A stretch of 21,138 nucleotides of DNA from CAVWDI01 sp046259385 (GTDB lineage: Bacteria; Chloroflexota; Anaerolineae; Anaerolineales; UBA4823), in the NCBI GenBank assembly GCA_046259385.1, contig JBJYWI010000178.1:1-21138 (forward strand), given 5' to 3'. Shown here piece by piece: positions 1 to 7,051 of this stretch (position 1 is its first letter; every line of letters begins with the position of its first letter). Position numbers and translations under genes: made by a program. Below the pieces are notes generated by a model, which was not told where the DNA came from, did no database searches, and worked only from the letters and a program-made list of their open reading frames with translations.

Positions 1-444
1 CGTCCTGCCGAGTTGTTTTTTGACCTAGCGAAGAAGCGCAAAGTCGCTGTACTGGCACGAGTCCCACTCGCCAGCGGTCTGTTGACCGGCAAGATGTCAT
101 CAGAATCAAAATTCACCGATGATGACCACCGCAACTACAACCGCAAAGGTCAATCATTCGACGTTGGAGAGACCTTTTCAGGTATTGACTTCGATACCGG
201 GCTAATTGCCGTGGAAGAGATTAAAACTCTTCTTCCAAAAGGGATGACCATGGCGCAGTTTGCCCTGCGTTGGACGCTCATGTTCGACGCAGTTACCCTG
301 GCGATCCCAGGCGCTAAAAACTCCAAGCAAGCGGCTGAAAATGCGGGAGCCAGCGACCTGCCGCCAATAAGCAGTGATACGATGGATCAACTTGACTTTA
401 TATACAAGCGTTTAATTAAAGAAAAGGTTCACCAGCGCTGGTGA
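1..444 (+). CDS. Aldo/keto reductase, C-terminal part (5' end outside window)
   Basis: The frame is open from base 1 (Arg-Pro-Ala-Glu-Leu...) to the TGA at 442-444, so the N-terminal half, which in this family carries the catalytic Tyr/Lys/Asp/His residues, lies outside the window. What remains is the C-terminal part of a TIM-barrel NAD(P)H-dependent oxidoreductase. It has the RVPLASGLLTGK stretch typical of the family around strand 7, and near the end IPGAKNSKQAAENAGA, which matches the IPG-x(n)-Q-x-x-EN cofactor-binding region. The family reduces aldehydes and ketones; the substrate cannot be told from this part. A TTG at 13 could be taken as a start, but the reading frame clearly continues upstream. 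No gene follows on the same strand for about 5.9 kb. Confidence 0.9.
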   Translation, partial: RPAELFFDLAKKRKVAVLARVPLASGLLTGKMSSESKFTDDDHRNYNRKGQSFDVGETFSGIDFDTGLIAVEEIKTLLPKGMTMAQFALRWTLMFDAVTLAIPGAKNSKQAAENAGASDLPPISSDTMDQLDFIYKRLIKEKVHQRW

Positions 445-850
445 AAGAATAGTTCTCATTACCCTGTACTCCGCTATAAATGCCAGTTGATGTTCCTATT
501 TATTGCCCTTCTCGGGATTGTTTGCAGGAAGCACCCGAACCCACATTGCATTCCCAACCGGATACTTTTTTCAAATAAGGTTAACTAATCCTTCAACTGA
601 ACGCCTGATTTTTCGCTCCTGACCAAGTTGAATATATATCCCATTAAATTTCTCCACCCAAGAAACAGCTTGATATTCAATCAAGAGGCGATTAAACCTT
701 TCAAATTGATTGGTGCGCCCAACTTTTTTCTGGATTTTCAGTTCAGTGTGTATATATTGTCGCCGGCAATACTAATCAGTTCCACTGATTACTATAAGCT
801 GCACTCTTACCGACAATTAAACAGTTTTTTCAGCTTAGTTATTAATACCT
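445..850. other. 406-bp gene-free stretch between convergent genes
   Basis: This region lies between the aldo/keto reductase (+) and the phosphoesterase lipoprotein (-). I see no protein-like frame: the plus-strand frame from 628 has no recognisable domain, runs into the antisense of the phosphoesterase gene and has no ribosome-binding site. It is AT-rich and holds one short possible stem (TTGG at 710-713 with CCAA at 719-722) followed by a run of T, too weak to call a terminator. No tRNA, repeat or other structure was recognised. Confidence 0.5.
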
Positions 851-2275
851 TCATTCAAGCATTATTGTCGCCCTGTCAAAGGTTTCCCCTTCCTTTGCAA
901 TCGCGCTCAGTTCGATCCGGTCCGGGTATATCTCGAGCAGCACAAAATGAGTCCGGGGCACATAGATATGGCTCTCAGCAAGAGACCCACCCTGTGCATA
1001 TAGGGTTGATGATCCCCCGCCTGTAACAATGTACGTGATCCCGTTTGAGCTCAGACGCTCGTAATGGTGAAAATGACCCGAGAGCACCAGGGGGACGTTA
1101 GCTGCCTCGAAAAGGTAGTTCCAGGATAAACGAACCGGACCTCCATCACCCGGGTGTACGACGCTGCTGCTGTACGGGCTGACGTGAAAAACTGGGATTG
1201 TATGCCGGAAATGGGTATCAGCCAGTTGTTCCTTCATCCAGGCATCCTGCGCTTCCCGTCCCCCAGCACCGTAAATCGCCTGGGAATCCAGCATCAAAAA
1301 CTGTAAGTCACCAAAAGCCAGACCGTAAAACTGGTTGCCGCGCCGCTCCGGAGGGTATTCATAAGCCGGATCCTCAAATGCTGGAAATGCATAATCGTAG
1401 AAAGGAGCGTCCTGGAACATCACTGTCTGGTCATAATCATGGTTTCCCAAAACTGTGTAAACAGGTCCTTTGAGCAGCAGCGGCTTGAAAGGCTGGAAAA
1501 ATTTGTTTAAATAGGATTCAAAAAGGTTGGAGCTGTCCACCTCATAGACCACATCCCCGGTGTGGATCACAAAATCTAGGTCATAACCCACCATCAACTC
1601 CACAAGCTGCTGCGTCGCCTGGTCGCCAAAACTGGCATCTCCAAGCACGCCAACCCTGAGCGGTGCTCCTGCTGCAATCGTCTTGAATTCCACTTTTCCC
1701 CAGGTTTCAGTCCCAAAGGGGGGTTCGCTGAAACCACCCTCGTCATTTCCCAGCAGCAACTTCGCAGCGTAGCTGTTACCGGGAGTCAGCCCTTCCAATT
1801 CGATCATGTGGCGGGTCTCCCCAGGATCAAGCTGTATCCCTCCCCTCTCAGTGGAATCTGGTAATAAAGACTGATAGACCAGTTTCCCTTCTGACGGCTC
1901 GCTCAGCTCAAAGAAAAGCTCCGCTCGGTCCGAACCGGCATGCCTCACTGTCAGCGGAATGACATAATCTGTCTGGCTGGCCGGGTATAGAGAATCGAAA
2001 TAATCAACCGCAGGTGAGGGCTGGGGGGTAATTTCCTCCACCCACTCAATTTCTGGGGTTACAATTTCGCTTTCAACCGGAGATTGGGGTGTTGATTTAA
2101 TCTGCCCCTCTTCAATTGATGCTGCTACAAGCTCACTATTATCCGGGTCATTGTGCGGTGCCTGGTTCGTCTCCTGGCAGCTTGTCAGGAGGCCGATCAA
2201 CAACGCAGTTAACAGCAGTATCCCAAACCTGGTTATTAACCTGAAATTGTGAGCTGTCTGAATTGTTTCACTCAT
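851..2275 (-). CDS. Purple-acid-phosphatase-like metallophosphoesterase lipoprotein
   Basis: The protein has 474 residues. Residues 17-33 form a hydrophobic export signal ending in a lipobox (LLTSC, Cys33), so it should be anchored outside the membrane. Residues 34-95 are a Pro/Glu/Ser-rich linker; about 100-200 resemble a fibronectin-III-like N-terminal domain of purple acid phosphatases; about 205-440 are the metallophosphoesterase domain. All seven metal ligands of that family can be placed: Asp213, Asp241 and Tyr244 (GDVVY), Asn278 (GNHD), His364 (VFHVSPY), His401 and His403 (GHFHHYER). The conserved Tyr favours the purple acid phosphatase branch. It probably hydrolyses phosphomonoesters or diesters outside the cell; the substrate is unknown. 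It starts 49 nt after feoC in the same direction, so it may be read with the feo operon or from its own promoter. Confidence 0.9.
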   Translation of the reverse strand: MSETIQTAHNFRLITRFGILLLTALLIGLLTSCQETNQAPHNDPDNSELVAASIEEGQIKSTPQSPVESEIVTPEIEWVEEITPQPSPAVDYFDSLYPASQTDYVIPLTVRHAGSDRAELFFELSEPSEGKLVYQSLLPDSTERGGIQLDPGETRHMIELEGLTPGNSYAAKLLLGNDEGGFSEPPFGTETWGKVEFKTIAAGAPLRVGVLGDASFGDQATQQLVELMVGYDLDFVIHTGDVVYEVDSSNLFESYLNKFFQPFKPLLLKGPVYTVLGNHDYDQTVMFQDAPFYDYAFPAFEDPAYEYPPERRGNQFYGLAFGDLQFLMLDSQAIYGAGGREAQDAWMKEQLADTHFRHTIPVFHVSPYSSSVVHPGDGGPVRLSWNYLFEAANVPLVLSGHFHHYERLSSNGITYIVTGGGSSTLYAQGGSLAESHIYVPRTHFVLLEIYPDRIELSAIAKEGETFDRATIMLE

Positions 2276-2283
2276 GCCGGATG

Positions 2284-2289
2284 ATTATA
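2284..2289 (-). promoter_or_regulatory. Possible -10 box very close to the phosphoesterase start
   Basis: On the minus strand TATAAT lies 8 nt before the ATG at 2275. If used, transcription would start at or next to the ATG, giving a leaderless mRNA. This fits the absence of a visible Shine-Dalgarno sequence there. No good -35 box is present at 16-18 nt, so this is a weak call. Confidence 0.3.
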
Positions 2290-2324
2290 ACTGAATGCTT
2301 AAGATCATCTGTATGGACTCGTGT

Positions 2325-2609
2325 TTATTCTTCTACCGGTCTGCGTTCCCGCAGTTCAAATGTCCTGGGCATCCTGGCAATCAGCGGGCAGCCGTAAAAT
2401 CCCTCGCAGCCGCTCCCGCAGCCCTCCACCAGGGGAGCACAACCTCCAGTCTCAGGAAAGTTCTGTGATTCACGCAGTATCCCTTTCTGGACGCAGTAGT
2501 CCAGCATCCCTTCCAGGGCGCTGGCTTCAATTCCCAGTTTTCGGCTCAGTTCATCCAGGCTGACCGTGCCGCCCGACTTGCGAATCTGCTCTAAAACATT
2601 CTTTAGCAT
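2325..2609 (-). CDS. feoC: FeoC-like winged-helix protein with Cys cluster
   Basis: The protein has 94 residues. Residues 1-50 form a short winged-helix domain (MLKNVLEQIRKSGG, then SLDELSRKLGIEASALEGMLDYCVQKG), as in FeoC/MarR-like regulators. The second half has a Cys series at 57, 64, 68 and 74 (C-x6-C-x3-C-x5-C), resembling the Fe-S-binding Cys motif of FeoC. In characterised systems FeoC binds the cytoplasmic part of FeoB and affects its stability or activity. It is the last gene of the feo block, 64 nt after feoB. No strong ribosome-binding site is seen before its ATG. A free transcriptional regulator with an Fe-S cluster remains possible, but location and motif agree with FeoC. Confidence 0.82.
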   Translation of the reverse strand: MLKNVLEQIRKSGGTVSLDELSRKLGIEASALEGMLDYCVQKGILRESQNFPETGGCAPLVEGCGSGCEGFYGCPLIARMPRTFELRERRPVEE

Positions 2610-2673
2610 ACTTGTTATTATCTTATATCTATGCGCAGCATTTCTTAAAAACTAGCTGGTTTAGATCCTGACC

Positions 2674-4347
2674 TCATCCCAAACCGAGTGCGACCCCTCC
2701 TTGAAACACGATCAACGCGAGCAGCCAGGCCAGCGCAAGCTGCCCGATGATGCTTGTCCAGGTCCATTTCGTACCCAATTCCTGCTTCTCGGCTGCAACT
2801 GCGACCATGCACGGAGTGTAGATCAACACAAAGACCATAAACGCCAGTCCCGCCAGTGCGCCGTGACCGCCGCTGGAAACCTGAAAACTGGCTCGGACAG
2901 AAGTCATCAAGGCAGAAGATTCAATTTCCGGTTCCTTCCCGAGAAGGTCAATTCCTAAGATCTTCGGGATTGTCTTGACCGCATCGATTGTCGCCAGGAA
3001 AAAACCGCTGATAATCGTCTGAACGCCTTCCAGGAAGGTTTGGTCCTCAAAAGCTTTAGCGGTCTCGCTGACCCCGTAAATTTGCGCCATAGTGCTCACG
3101 ACCACCTCTTTTGCCACGAACCCGGTCGCCAGAGAGCCAGCTGCTTCCCAGGTGCCAAAACCCAGCGGCGCCAAAGCAGGCGAAATTAAACCAGAAACCG
3201 AAGCAAAAACGCTGTCGTCAACACCGGTTCCTCCGAACGGAGCCTCGCTACCAGGCGCTGGGGTCGCAAGCAGAAACCACAGGATGATCGATACCGCCAT
3301 TATCAGGGTCCAGGCTGTTTTAATAAAAGATCCGGTACGTTCCCAGGTATGTCGCCACACACCCCTGAAGGTAGGCATTCTGTATGGTGGGAGTTCCATT
3401 ACAAACGTCGACTTTTCTTTTCCCCTAAACAGCGTATTCTTAAGGATAATCCCGAGCAGACCCGCAACCAGGATTCCAATTAAATACATGCTGAAGACTA
3501 CGATCCCTGCGTTTTTCTGGAAGAAAATTGCCGTGAAAAGCACATAAACTGGCAATCGCGCCCCGCAGCTCATAAAAGGCACCAGCAAGCCGGTGAGCAC
3601 CCGGTCTTTCTCATTTTCCAGAGTCCGGGTAGCATAAAAAGCGGGAACAGAGCACCCGAATCCAACCAGCATTGGCAGAAAACTCTTTCCATGCAGCCCG
3701 ACAGCCTGCATTAAACGGTCCATCACAAAAGCAGCCCGTGCCATATAACCCGAATCTTCCAGAATGGCGAGCGACATGTACAGGAACATCAATACCGGTA
3801 CAAAAACCATTACTCCCCCAACCCCAGCGATAATCCCGTCAAGGATTAGGCTCTCCAACCAGGTGCCCGACAATTCAATTGAAGTGAGTATCGATAAAAT
3901 CCATCCCGTTAGCGGACCGCTGATAACGCTTTCGATCCAATCCAGATAGGGAACAGAGAGTTCTGTCACCAGCATAAAAACAAGCCACATCGAGATGAAA
4001 AATAACGGGATCCCGAGCAGACGGTTTGTGACAATATTGTCAATCCGGTCTGTTAGTGTCAGGTTTTCTGGACCGGTACGCTTGACCGTTTCCCGGACCA
4101 ACCCATTAATCCAGCCATAACGGTTATCGGCAATGATGATATCAACCTCATCCGGGTAAATGGATTCAAGGCGCGCAACTGCTTCACTGGTTTGCTCCAG
4201 CAGGGGTTGGCCGCCCTCCAGCCGGGAAAGGTTGGTTCTCAGATTTTGATCCCCTTCCAGCAGGTTAATCGCCAGCCAGCGCGCCGGGTATAAAACCCGA
4301 ATCGCCGGAGTTTTTTCGATCAGGCTTTGAAGGCGCCGGATTTCATC
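2674..4347 (-). CDS. feoB: FeoB, linker plus ferrous-iron permease membrane part (split gene, start unclear)
   Basis: This frame holds the GDI-like linker and the whole membrane part of the Fe(II) transporter FeoB. It is open from 4347, just after an in-frame TAA. The first ATG/GTG/TTG codon is the TTG at 4101, but the 82 codons before it are clearly conserved FeoB: DEIRRLQSLI, RWLAINLLEGD and IIADNRYGWI. The true product must therefore begin upstream of 4101, by an unusual start or by fusion to the G domain. Counted from the TTG, membrane segments begin near residue 30; the conserved pore motifs are GCSVPA (149-154, usually GCNVPA) and PFMSCGARLPVY (175-186). TPCMVA near the C terminus also fits. 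The G domain sits in another frame immediately upstream, with a gap of only about 16 codons. It could be a true split transporter, a pseudogene or an assembly error. Confidence 0.85.
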   Translation of the reverse strand, partial: DEIRRLQSLIEKTPAIRVLYPARWLAINLLEGDQNLRTNLSRLEGGQPLLEQTSEAVARLESIYPDEVDIIIADNRYGWINGLVRETVKRTGPENLTLTDRIDNIVTNRLLGIPLFFISMWLVFMLVTELSVPYLDWIESVISGPLTGWILSILTSIELSGTWLESLILDGIIAGVGGVMVFVPVLMFLYMSLAILEDSGYMARAAFVMDRLMQAVGLHGKSFLPMLVGFGCSVPAFYATRTLENEKDRVLTGLLVPFMSCGARLPVYVLFTAIFFQKNAGIVVFSMYLIGILVAGLLGIILKNTLFRGKEKSTFVMELPPYRMPTFRGVWRHTWERTGSFIKTAWTLIMAVSIILWFLLATPAPGSEAPFGGTGVDDSVFASVSGLISPALAPLGFGTWEAAGSLATGFVAKEVVVSTMAQIYGVSETAKAFEDQTFLEGVQTIISGFFLATIDAVKTIPKILGIDLLGKEPEIESSALMTSVRASFQVSSGGHGALAGLAFMVFVLIYTPCMVAVAAEKQELGTKWTWTSIIGQLALAWLLALIVFQGGVALGLG

Positions 4348-4394
4348 TTATTTATCCTTTCCATACTAAATCGAAAAACTTGTTTGCATGCAGA

Positions 4395-4898
4395 TTAATT
4401 CAGGTTTTCAGCAAATTCTGCGATGGTTTCTTTGAGCTGCTGGATTCCCACCCCCCGGTTTGCGATTGTCCGTATAATGGGTGCGCCAAGAGCTTGGCTC
4501 AGACGTTCGTCATCGATGACAAACCCGCGCGACTCGGCGACATCAGCCATATTCAGCATTACAAGCACCGGCACTCCCAATTCCAGCACCTGAACAGCCA
4601 GGTAGAGGTTGCGTTCCAGGTTGGCTGCATCCATCACCGTAACAACGATATCCGGCTTATGATTAAGGATATAATCCCGTGCGATAATCTCCTCGGGGGA
4701 AAGCGCGCTCAGGCTGTAAGTCCCGGGCAGGTCAACAACATTAATCTCCAGGCCATTAAACTGGAATTTACCCACTTTTTTTTCAACCGTCTTCCCGGGC
4801 CAGTTACCGACATGCTGGTGAGAACCGGTCAGTGCATTAAATAAAGTGCTTTTACCAGCGTTCGGGTTTCCTGCTATGGCGATATTCACTTCTTTCAT
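4395..4898 (-). CDS. feoB: FeoB N-terminal GTPase domain (separate reading frame)
   Basis: This 167-residue frame matches the cytosolic G domain of FeoB. It shows G1 GNPNAGKS (10-17), switch I around GNWPGKTVEKK (31-41), G3 DLPG (56-59) followed by TYSLSALSPEE, and G4 NMAD (116-119). GTP binding and hydrolysis by this domain drive or gate Fe(II) uptake through the membrane part. The frame ends with a TAA directly after AEFAENLN, where a normal FeoB (over 600 residues) would run on into its linker and membrane part. Those lie downstream in a different frame. The start is 31 nt after feoA2; no clear Shine-Dalgarno sequence is visible, so coupling to feoA2 is likely. Confidence 0.92.
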   Translation of the reverse strand: MKEVNIAIAGNPNAGKSTLFNALTGSHQHVGNWPGKTVEKKVGKFQFNGLEINVVDLPGTYSLSALSPEEIIARDYILNHKPDIVVTVMDAANLERNLYLAVQVLELGVPVLVMLNMADVAESRGFVIDDERLSQALGAPIIRTIANRGVGIQQLKETIAEFAENLN

Positions 4899-4929
4899 GA
4901 AATAAAGAAAACACTTATCACAAAGAGAA

Positions 4930-5163
4930 TCAGATCACTTCCACCAGAATTCTGTGGGCAATCCCATGACCTATGGCTACTTTGGAACCCCGTACTGAGA
5001 GCATTTTCGGCCCGCCGCAGTCCTGCAGGACAGTGAATTCAACCCCAGGAGTCAATCCCATCGTAGTCAGACGGTTGACCATCCACTTCCCGGCGCGCAC
5101 CCTTACCAGGCGCACCTGTTCGCCAGCGGACACCAACGAAAGGGGTATCGTCTCACGTCCCAT
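4930..5163 (-). CDS. feoA: FeoA-family SH3-like protein, second copy
   Basis: The protein has 77 residues and is a single FeoA domain (small SH3-like beta barrel). Typical positions are IPLSLVSAGEQVRLVRV, RLTTMGLTPGVEFTV and GHGIAHRILVEVI at the end. FeoA is a small cytoplasmic partner of FeoB required for Fe(II) uptake in several bacteria. Its ATG lies inside the end of the first feoA, overlapping by 11 nt in another frame, which implies translational coupling. The feoB G domain follows 31 nt later. It differs considerably from the first copy, so this is an old duplication, not a recent one; FeoA pairs are common in feo operons. Confidence 0.88.
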   Translation of the reverse strand: MGRETIPLSLVSAGEQVRLVRVRAGKWMVNRLTTMGLTPGVEFTVLQDCGGPKMLSVRGSKVAIGHGIAHRILVEVI

Positions 5164-5419
5164 TCTTGGTCTTATCCTTACAGGGCACTACAATAATTTC
5201 TCCCGCCTCCGATTTGCGAACTGAAAGATGGTAACCTTTTACGACAAATTCGACCGGATCGCCCAGCGGGGCAACTCTTTCTACCCTGATCACTTCACCT
5301 CGCACCAGTCCCATAGCCATAAACCGTTGGCGGGTAGTTCCTTTCAGGTTCAATTTTATGATCCTGCCGCTCTCGCCAACCTTCAAAGCGCTCAGGGGTA
5401 GGGATCCATTATCTGTCAT
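5153..5419 (-). CDS. feoA: FeoA-family SH3-like protein, first copy
   Basis: From the ATG at 5419 the product is 88 residues (MTDNGSLPLSALKVGESG...) and consists of one FeoA domain, with RQRFMAMGLVRGEVIRV and VVKGYHLSVRKSEAGEIIVV as the recognisable parts. The frame also has an earlier in-frame codon that would add 25 residues inside the regulator gene, but those residues do not resemble FeoA. The ATG at 5419 lies just one base after the regulator's TAA, which favours it. A GGAAGG sequence stands about 14 nt upstream. The short C-terminal tail KDKTKNGT overlaps the start of the second feoA. Its probable role is to assist or regulate FeoB. Confidence 0.87.
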   Translation of the reverse strand: MTDNGSLPLSALKVGESGRIIKLNLKGTTRQRFMAMGLVRGEVIRVERVAPLGDPVEFVVKGYHLSVRKSEAGEIIVVPCKDKTKNGT

Positions 5420-5420
5420 A

Positions 5421-6167
5421 TTAACTACCAGAACCTTCCCGGTCCACGGGGACAGGAGCCGTGGACTGGATGTCAGGGCAAAGCGATTCAACAACCACTT
5501 TGTTTGCGATACCAGTGGAAAGGTTGATCTGGTGGCCGTTCACTTCGAGGAGCATCGCCCCTCCATCACCAGTCCCGAGCACTTTGATCTTGCTTCCTAG
5601 CTGGATATCTTCATTTCTCAGGAATGAAATAGCTGCCGGGTCGGCTTCGATCCCGCTCACCATGGCAAGCTCTCCCGCTCCCAGTTTATTCAGGGAAATT
5701 CGGGAGACCATATCAACATTTCTTCCCGGAGAGGGTATTGGTCGCCCGTGGTAGCACACTTTTGGATGGTCAAGGAACTCTGACAATCGATCCGCCACTT
5801 GGTCGTTAGTGATATGTTCCATACGGCAGGCAAGTGCATCAGCCTCATCCAGGTCGATGTTGAGGTGTTTAACTAGAAAGACCTCCCATAACCTACGGTA
5901 GCGTAGAATCCGCAACACAATCTCTTTCCCGGATGAGGTGAAGTCGACCCCTTTATAGGGCTGGTAATAAAGCAGATCATCATCCGCCAGTTTGCGGATC
6001 ATTTGGTTGACAGAAACCGGTAAAAAAGCAAGCGTCTCCGCAAGATCAGATAGCGGAACTAGGTTTTCACCCCCGCGTTCCTGTAGTCTTGCAATTGTAA
6101 CCAGGTACATCTGTTCGTTTTCACTCAGTTCCTGGTAACTTCGCGGCTCCATTTTATGTTCTTCCAT
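5421..6167 (-). CDS. DtxR/MntR-family metal-dependent repressor with FeoA-like tail
   Basis: The protein has 248 residues. About 12-75 form the winged-helix DNA-binding domain (LSENEQMYLVTIARL, VSVNQMIRKLADDDLLYY). About 76-145 form the dimerisation domain with the metal-site motif ACRMEH (Cys114, Glu117, His118), the C-x2-E-H of DtxR/IdeR. About 160-230 form a FeoA/SH3-like domain ending in GIANKVVVESL. The ancillary-site His of DtxR is replaced by Arg (RYRRLWE), while the Glu is kept. As first gene of the feo operon it most likely senses Fe(II) and represses its own operon; Mn(II) sensing cannot be excluded. The 18-residue tail after the SH3 domain is polar. An alternative start at Met6 would shorten it slightly. 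Confidence 0.92.
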   Translation of the reverse strand: MEEHKMEPRSYQELSENEQMYLVTIARLQERGGENLVPLSDLAETLAFLPVSVNQMIRKLADDDLLYYQPYKGVDFTSSGKEIVLRILRYRRLWEVFLVKHLNIDLDEADALACRMEHITNDQVADRLSEFLDHPKVCYHGRPIPSPGRNVDMVSRISLNKLGAGELAMVSGIEADPAAISFLRNEDIQLGSKIKVLGTGDGGAMLLEVNGHQINLSTGIANKVVVESLCPDIQSTAPVPVDREGSGS

Positions 6168-6186
6168 ATAGTTTATTGTTTAAATT

Positions 6187-6202
6187 TTATGGCTTGCCAT
6201 AA
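6187..6202. promoter_or_regulatory. Perfect palindrome at the feo transcription start: candidate metal-repressor operator
   Basis: TTATGGC and GCCATAA form two 7-bp arms around a 2-bp centre. It lies directly downstream of the -10 box of the dtxR promoter and covers the expected start site, where a bound repressor would block transcription. DtxR-family proteins bind such AT-flanked inverted repeats as dimers, and autoregulation is common in the family. That the product of the adjacent gene binds here is an inference. Confidence 0.55.
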
Positions 6203-6203
6203 T

Positions 6204-6232
6204 ATTATACCTATCCAAATAAAATTCGACAA
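6204..6232 (-). promoter_or_regulatory. Promoter of the dtxR-feo operon
   Basis: On the minus strand TTGTCG (6232-6227) and TATAAT (6209-6204) are separated by exactly 17 bp, a near-consensus sigma-70-type promoter. Transcription would start about 7 bp beyond the -10, inside the palindrome at 6187-6202, and leave a leader of about 30 nt before the regulator's ATG at 6167. Confidence 0.65.
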
Positions 6233-6290
6233 TGACAAATTTCTTTTTTTAGACTGACAACTGTAATATTGAATAACAATTCTAAAATGA

Positions 6291-6372
6291 CCCCGTAAGG
6301 TCCCCACACGGGTTACAATATTTGTCAAAACCGGATAAATAGAACAGCACCTGGTTTCACAATCCCGTTCTA
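6291..6372 (+). other. Two possible RNA stems in the xpt leader
   Basis: Upstream of xpt there is a possible 5-bp stem CCCGT (6292-6296) with ACGGG (6308-6312), and a 6-bp stem TAGAAC (6340-6345) with GTTCTA (6367-6372) ending 21 nt before the ATG. Genes of this kind often have regulatory leaders, but I cannot match this to a known riboswitch class; the conserved core of purine riboswitches is not visible. Confidence 0.2.
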
Positions 6373-6393
6373 GATAGGCGCTGAGGAAAATCG

Positions 6394-6984
6394 ATGAAAG
6401 ATTTACAGGATCGTATATTAAATGAGGGCAAGAATCTTGGGGATGGAATATTGAAAGTGGATGGATTTATCAACCACCAGGTCGATCCGGTGTTGATGGA
6501 AGCCTGCGGGAAGAAATTCGCCTCCCTGTTTAAAGATGTCCGCGCCAGCAAAATCCTCACCGCTGAAATATCAGGCATCGCGCCGGCTTTGATGACTGGG
6601 CGCTTCATGAACCTGCCGGTCGTGTATGCCCGCAAACATAAACCCATCACAATGCCTGACCAAGTGCTGCTGACCCTCTCACCCTCTCACACAAAAGGCC
6701 GCATGGTGGAACTGATCGTATCGCCCGAGTATCTCTCATCCAGTGAACGGGTGCTGATTATAGATGATTTCCTTGCGAGCGGGGCGACCATTCAGGGACT
6801 GGTTCAGCTGACTCAGGCTGCCGGTGCTCAGATCGTTGGGATAGGGACCCTGATCGAGAAGAGCTTTGAAGGCGGACGTGAGGCCCTCGCCTATCTGAAT
6901 GTGCCAATCATCTCACTGGTCTCCGTCAGATCCATGCAGGGTGACCTGATCGAATTCGATGAGCCCTTGCCAAAAATCGCCTGA
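6394..6984 (+). CDS. xpt: Xanthine phosphoribosyltransferase
   Basis: The protein has 196 residues, the usual length for the Xpt family. It transfers the phosphoribosyl group of PRPP to xanthine, giving XMP, in cytoplasmic purine salvage. The PRPP-binding loop is VLIIDDFLASGAT (120-132). The N-terminal LKVDGFINHQVDPVLM, the EISGIAPALMTG segment and ARKHKP (79-84) match the Bacillus Xpt type closely, as does GIGTLIEKSFEGGR. The start is supported by GAGGAAA a few bases upstream of the ATG. The XMP produced is the substrate of GMP synthase encoded 67 nt downstream, so the two genes make a sensible operon. It is divergent from the iron operon, with 226 bp between. Confidence 0.94.
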   Translation: MKDLQDRILNEGKNLGDGILKVDGFINHQVDPVLMEACGKKFASLFKDVRASKILTAEISGIAPALMTGRFMNLPVVYARKHKPITMPDQVLLTLSPSHTKGRMVELIVSPEYLSSSERVLIIDDFLASGATIQGLVQLTQAAGAQIVGIGTLIEKSFEGGREALAYLNVPIISLVSVRSMQGDLIEFDEPLPKIA

Positions 6985-7051
6985 TAATCCTGGTATTGAC
7001 ACATCCTGTCATGCCGGCAGGTTCCCAGACTTTTATGATTAGGAAAAACAG

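Noticed and set aside
710..729. Weak stem followed by T run as terminator of the aldo/keto reductase gene
   Set aside because: Stem of only four pairs and 270 bp downstream of the stop codon.
628..1026. Plus-strand open frame of 132 codons
   Set aside because: No family resemblance or ribosome-binding site; its second half is the antisense of the phosphoesterase gene.
4300..4350. Programmed -1 slip at the A-rich stretch near 4318 to join the FeoB frames
   Set aside because: In the G-domain frame a TGA lies just before the A run, and earlier stops also intervene, so a ribosome in that frame would not reach it.
6291..6393. Purine riboswitch before xpt
   Set aside because: xpt is a classic purine-riboswitch gene, but the conserved core bases and the two-hairpin architecture are not visible; only two unmatched stems are present.
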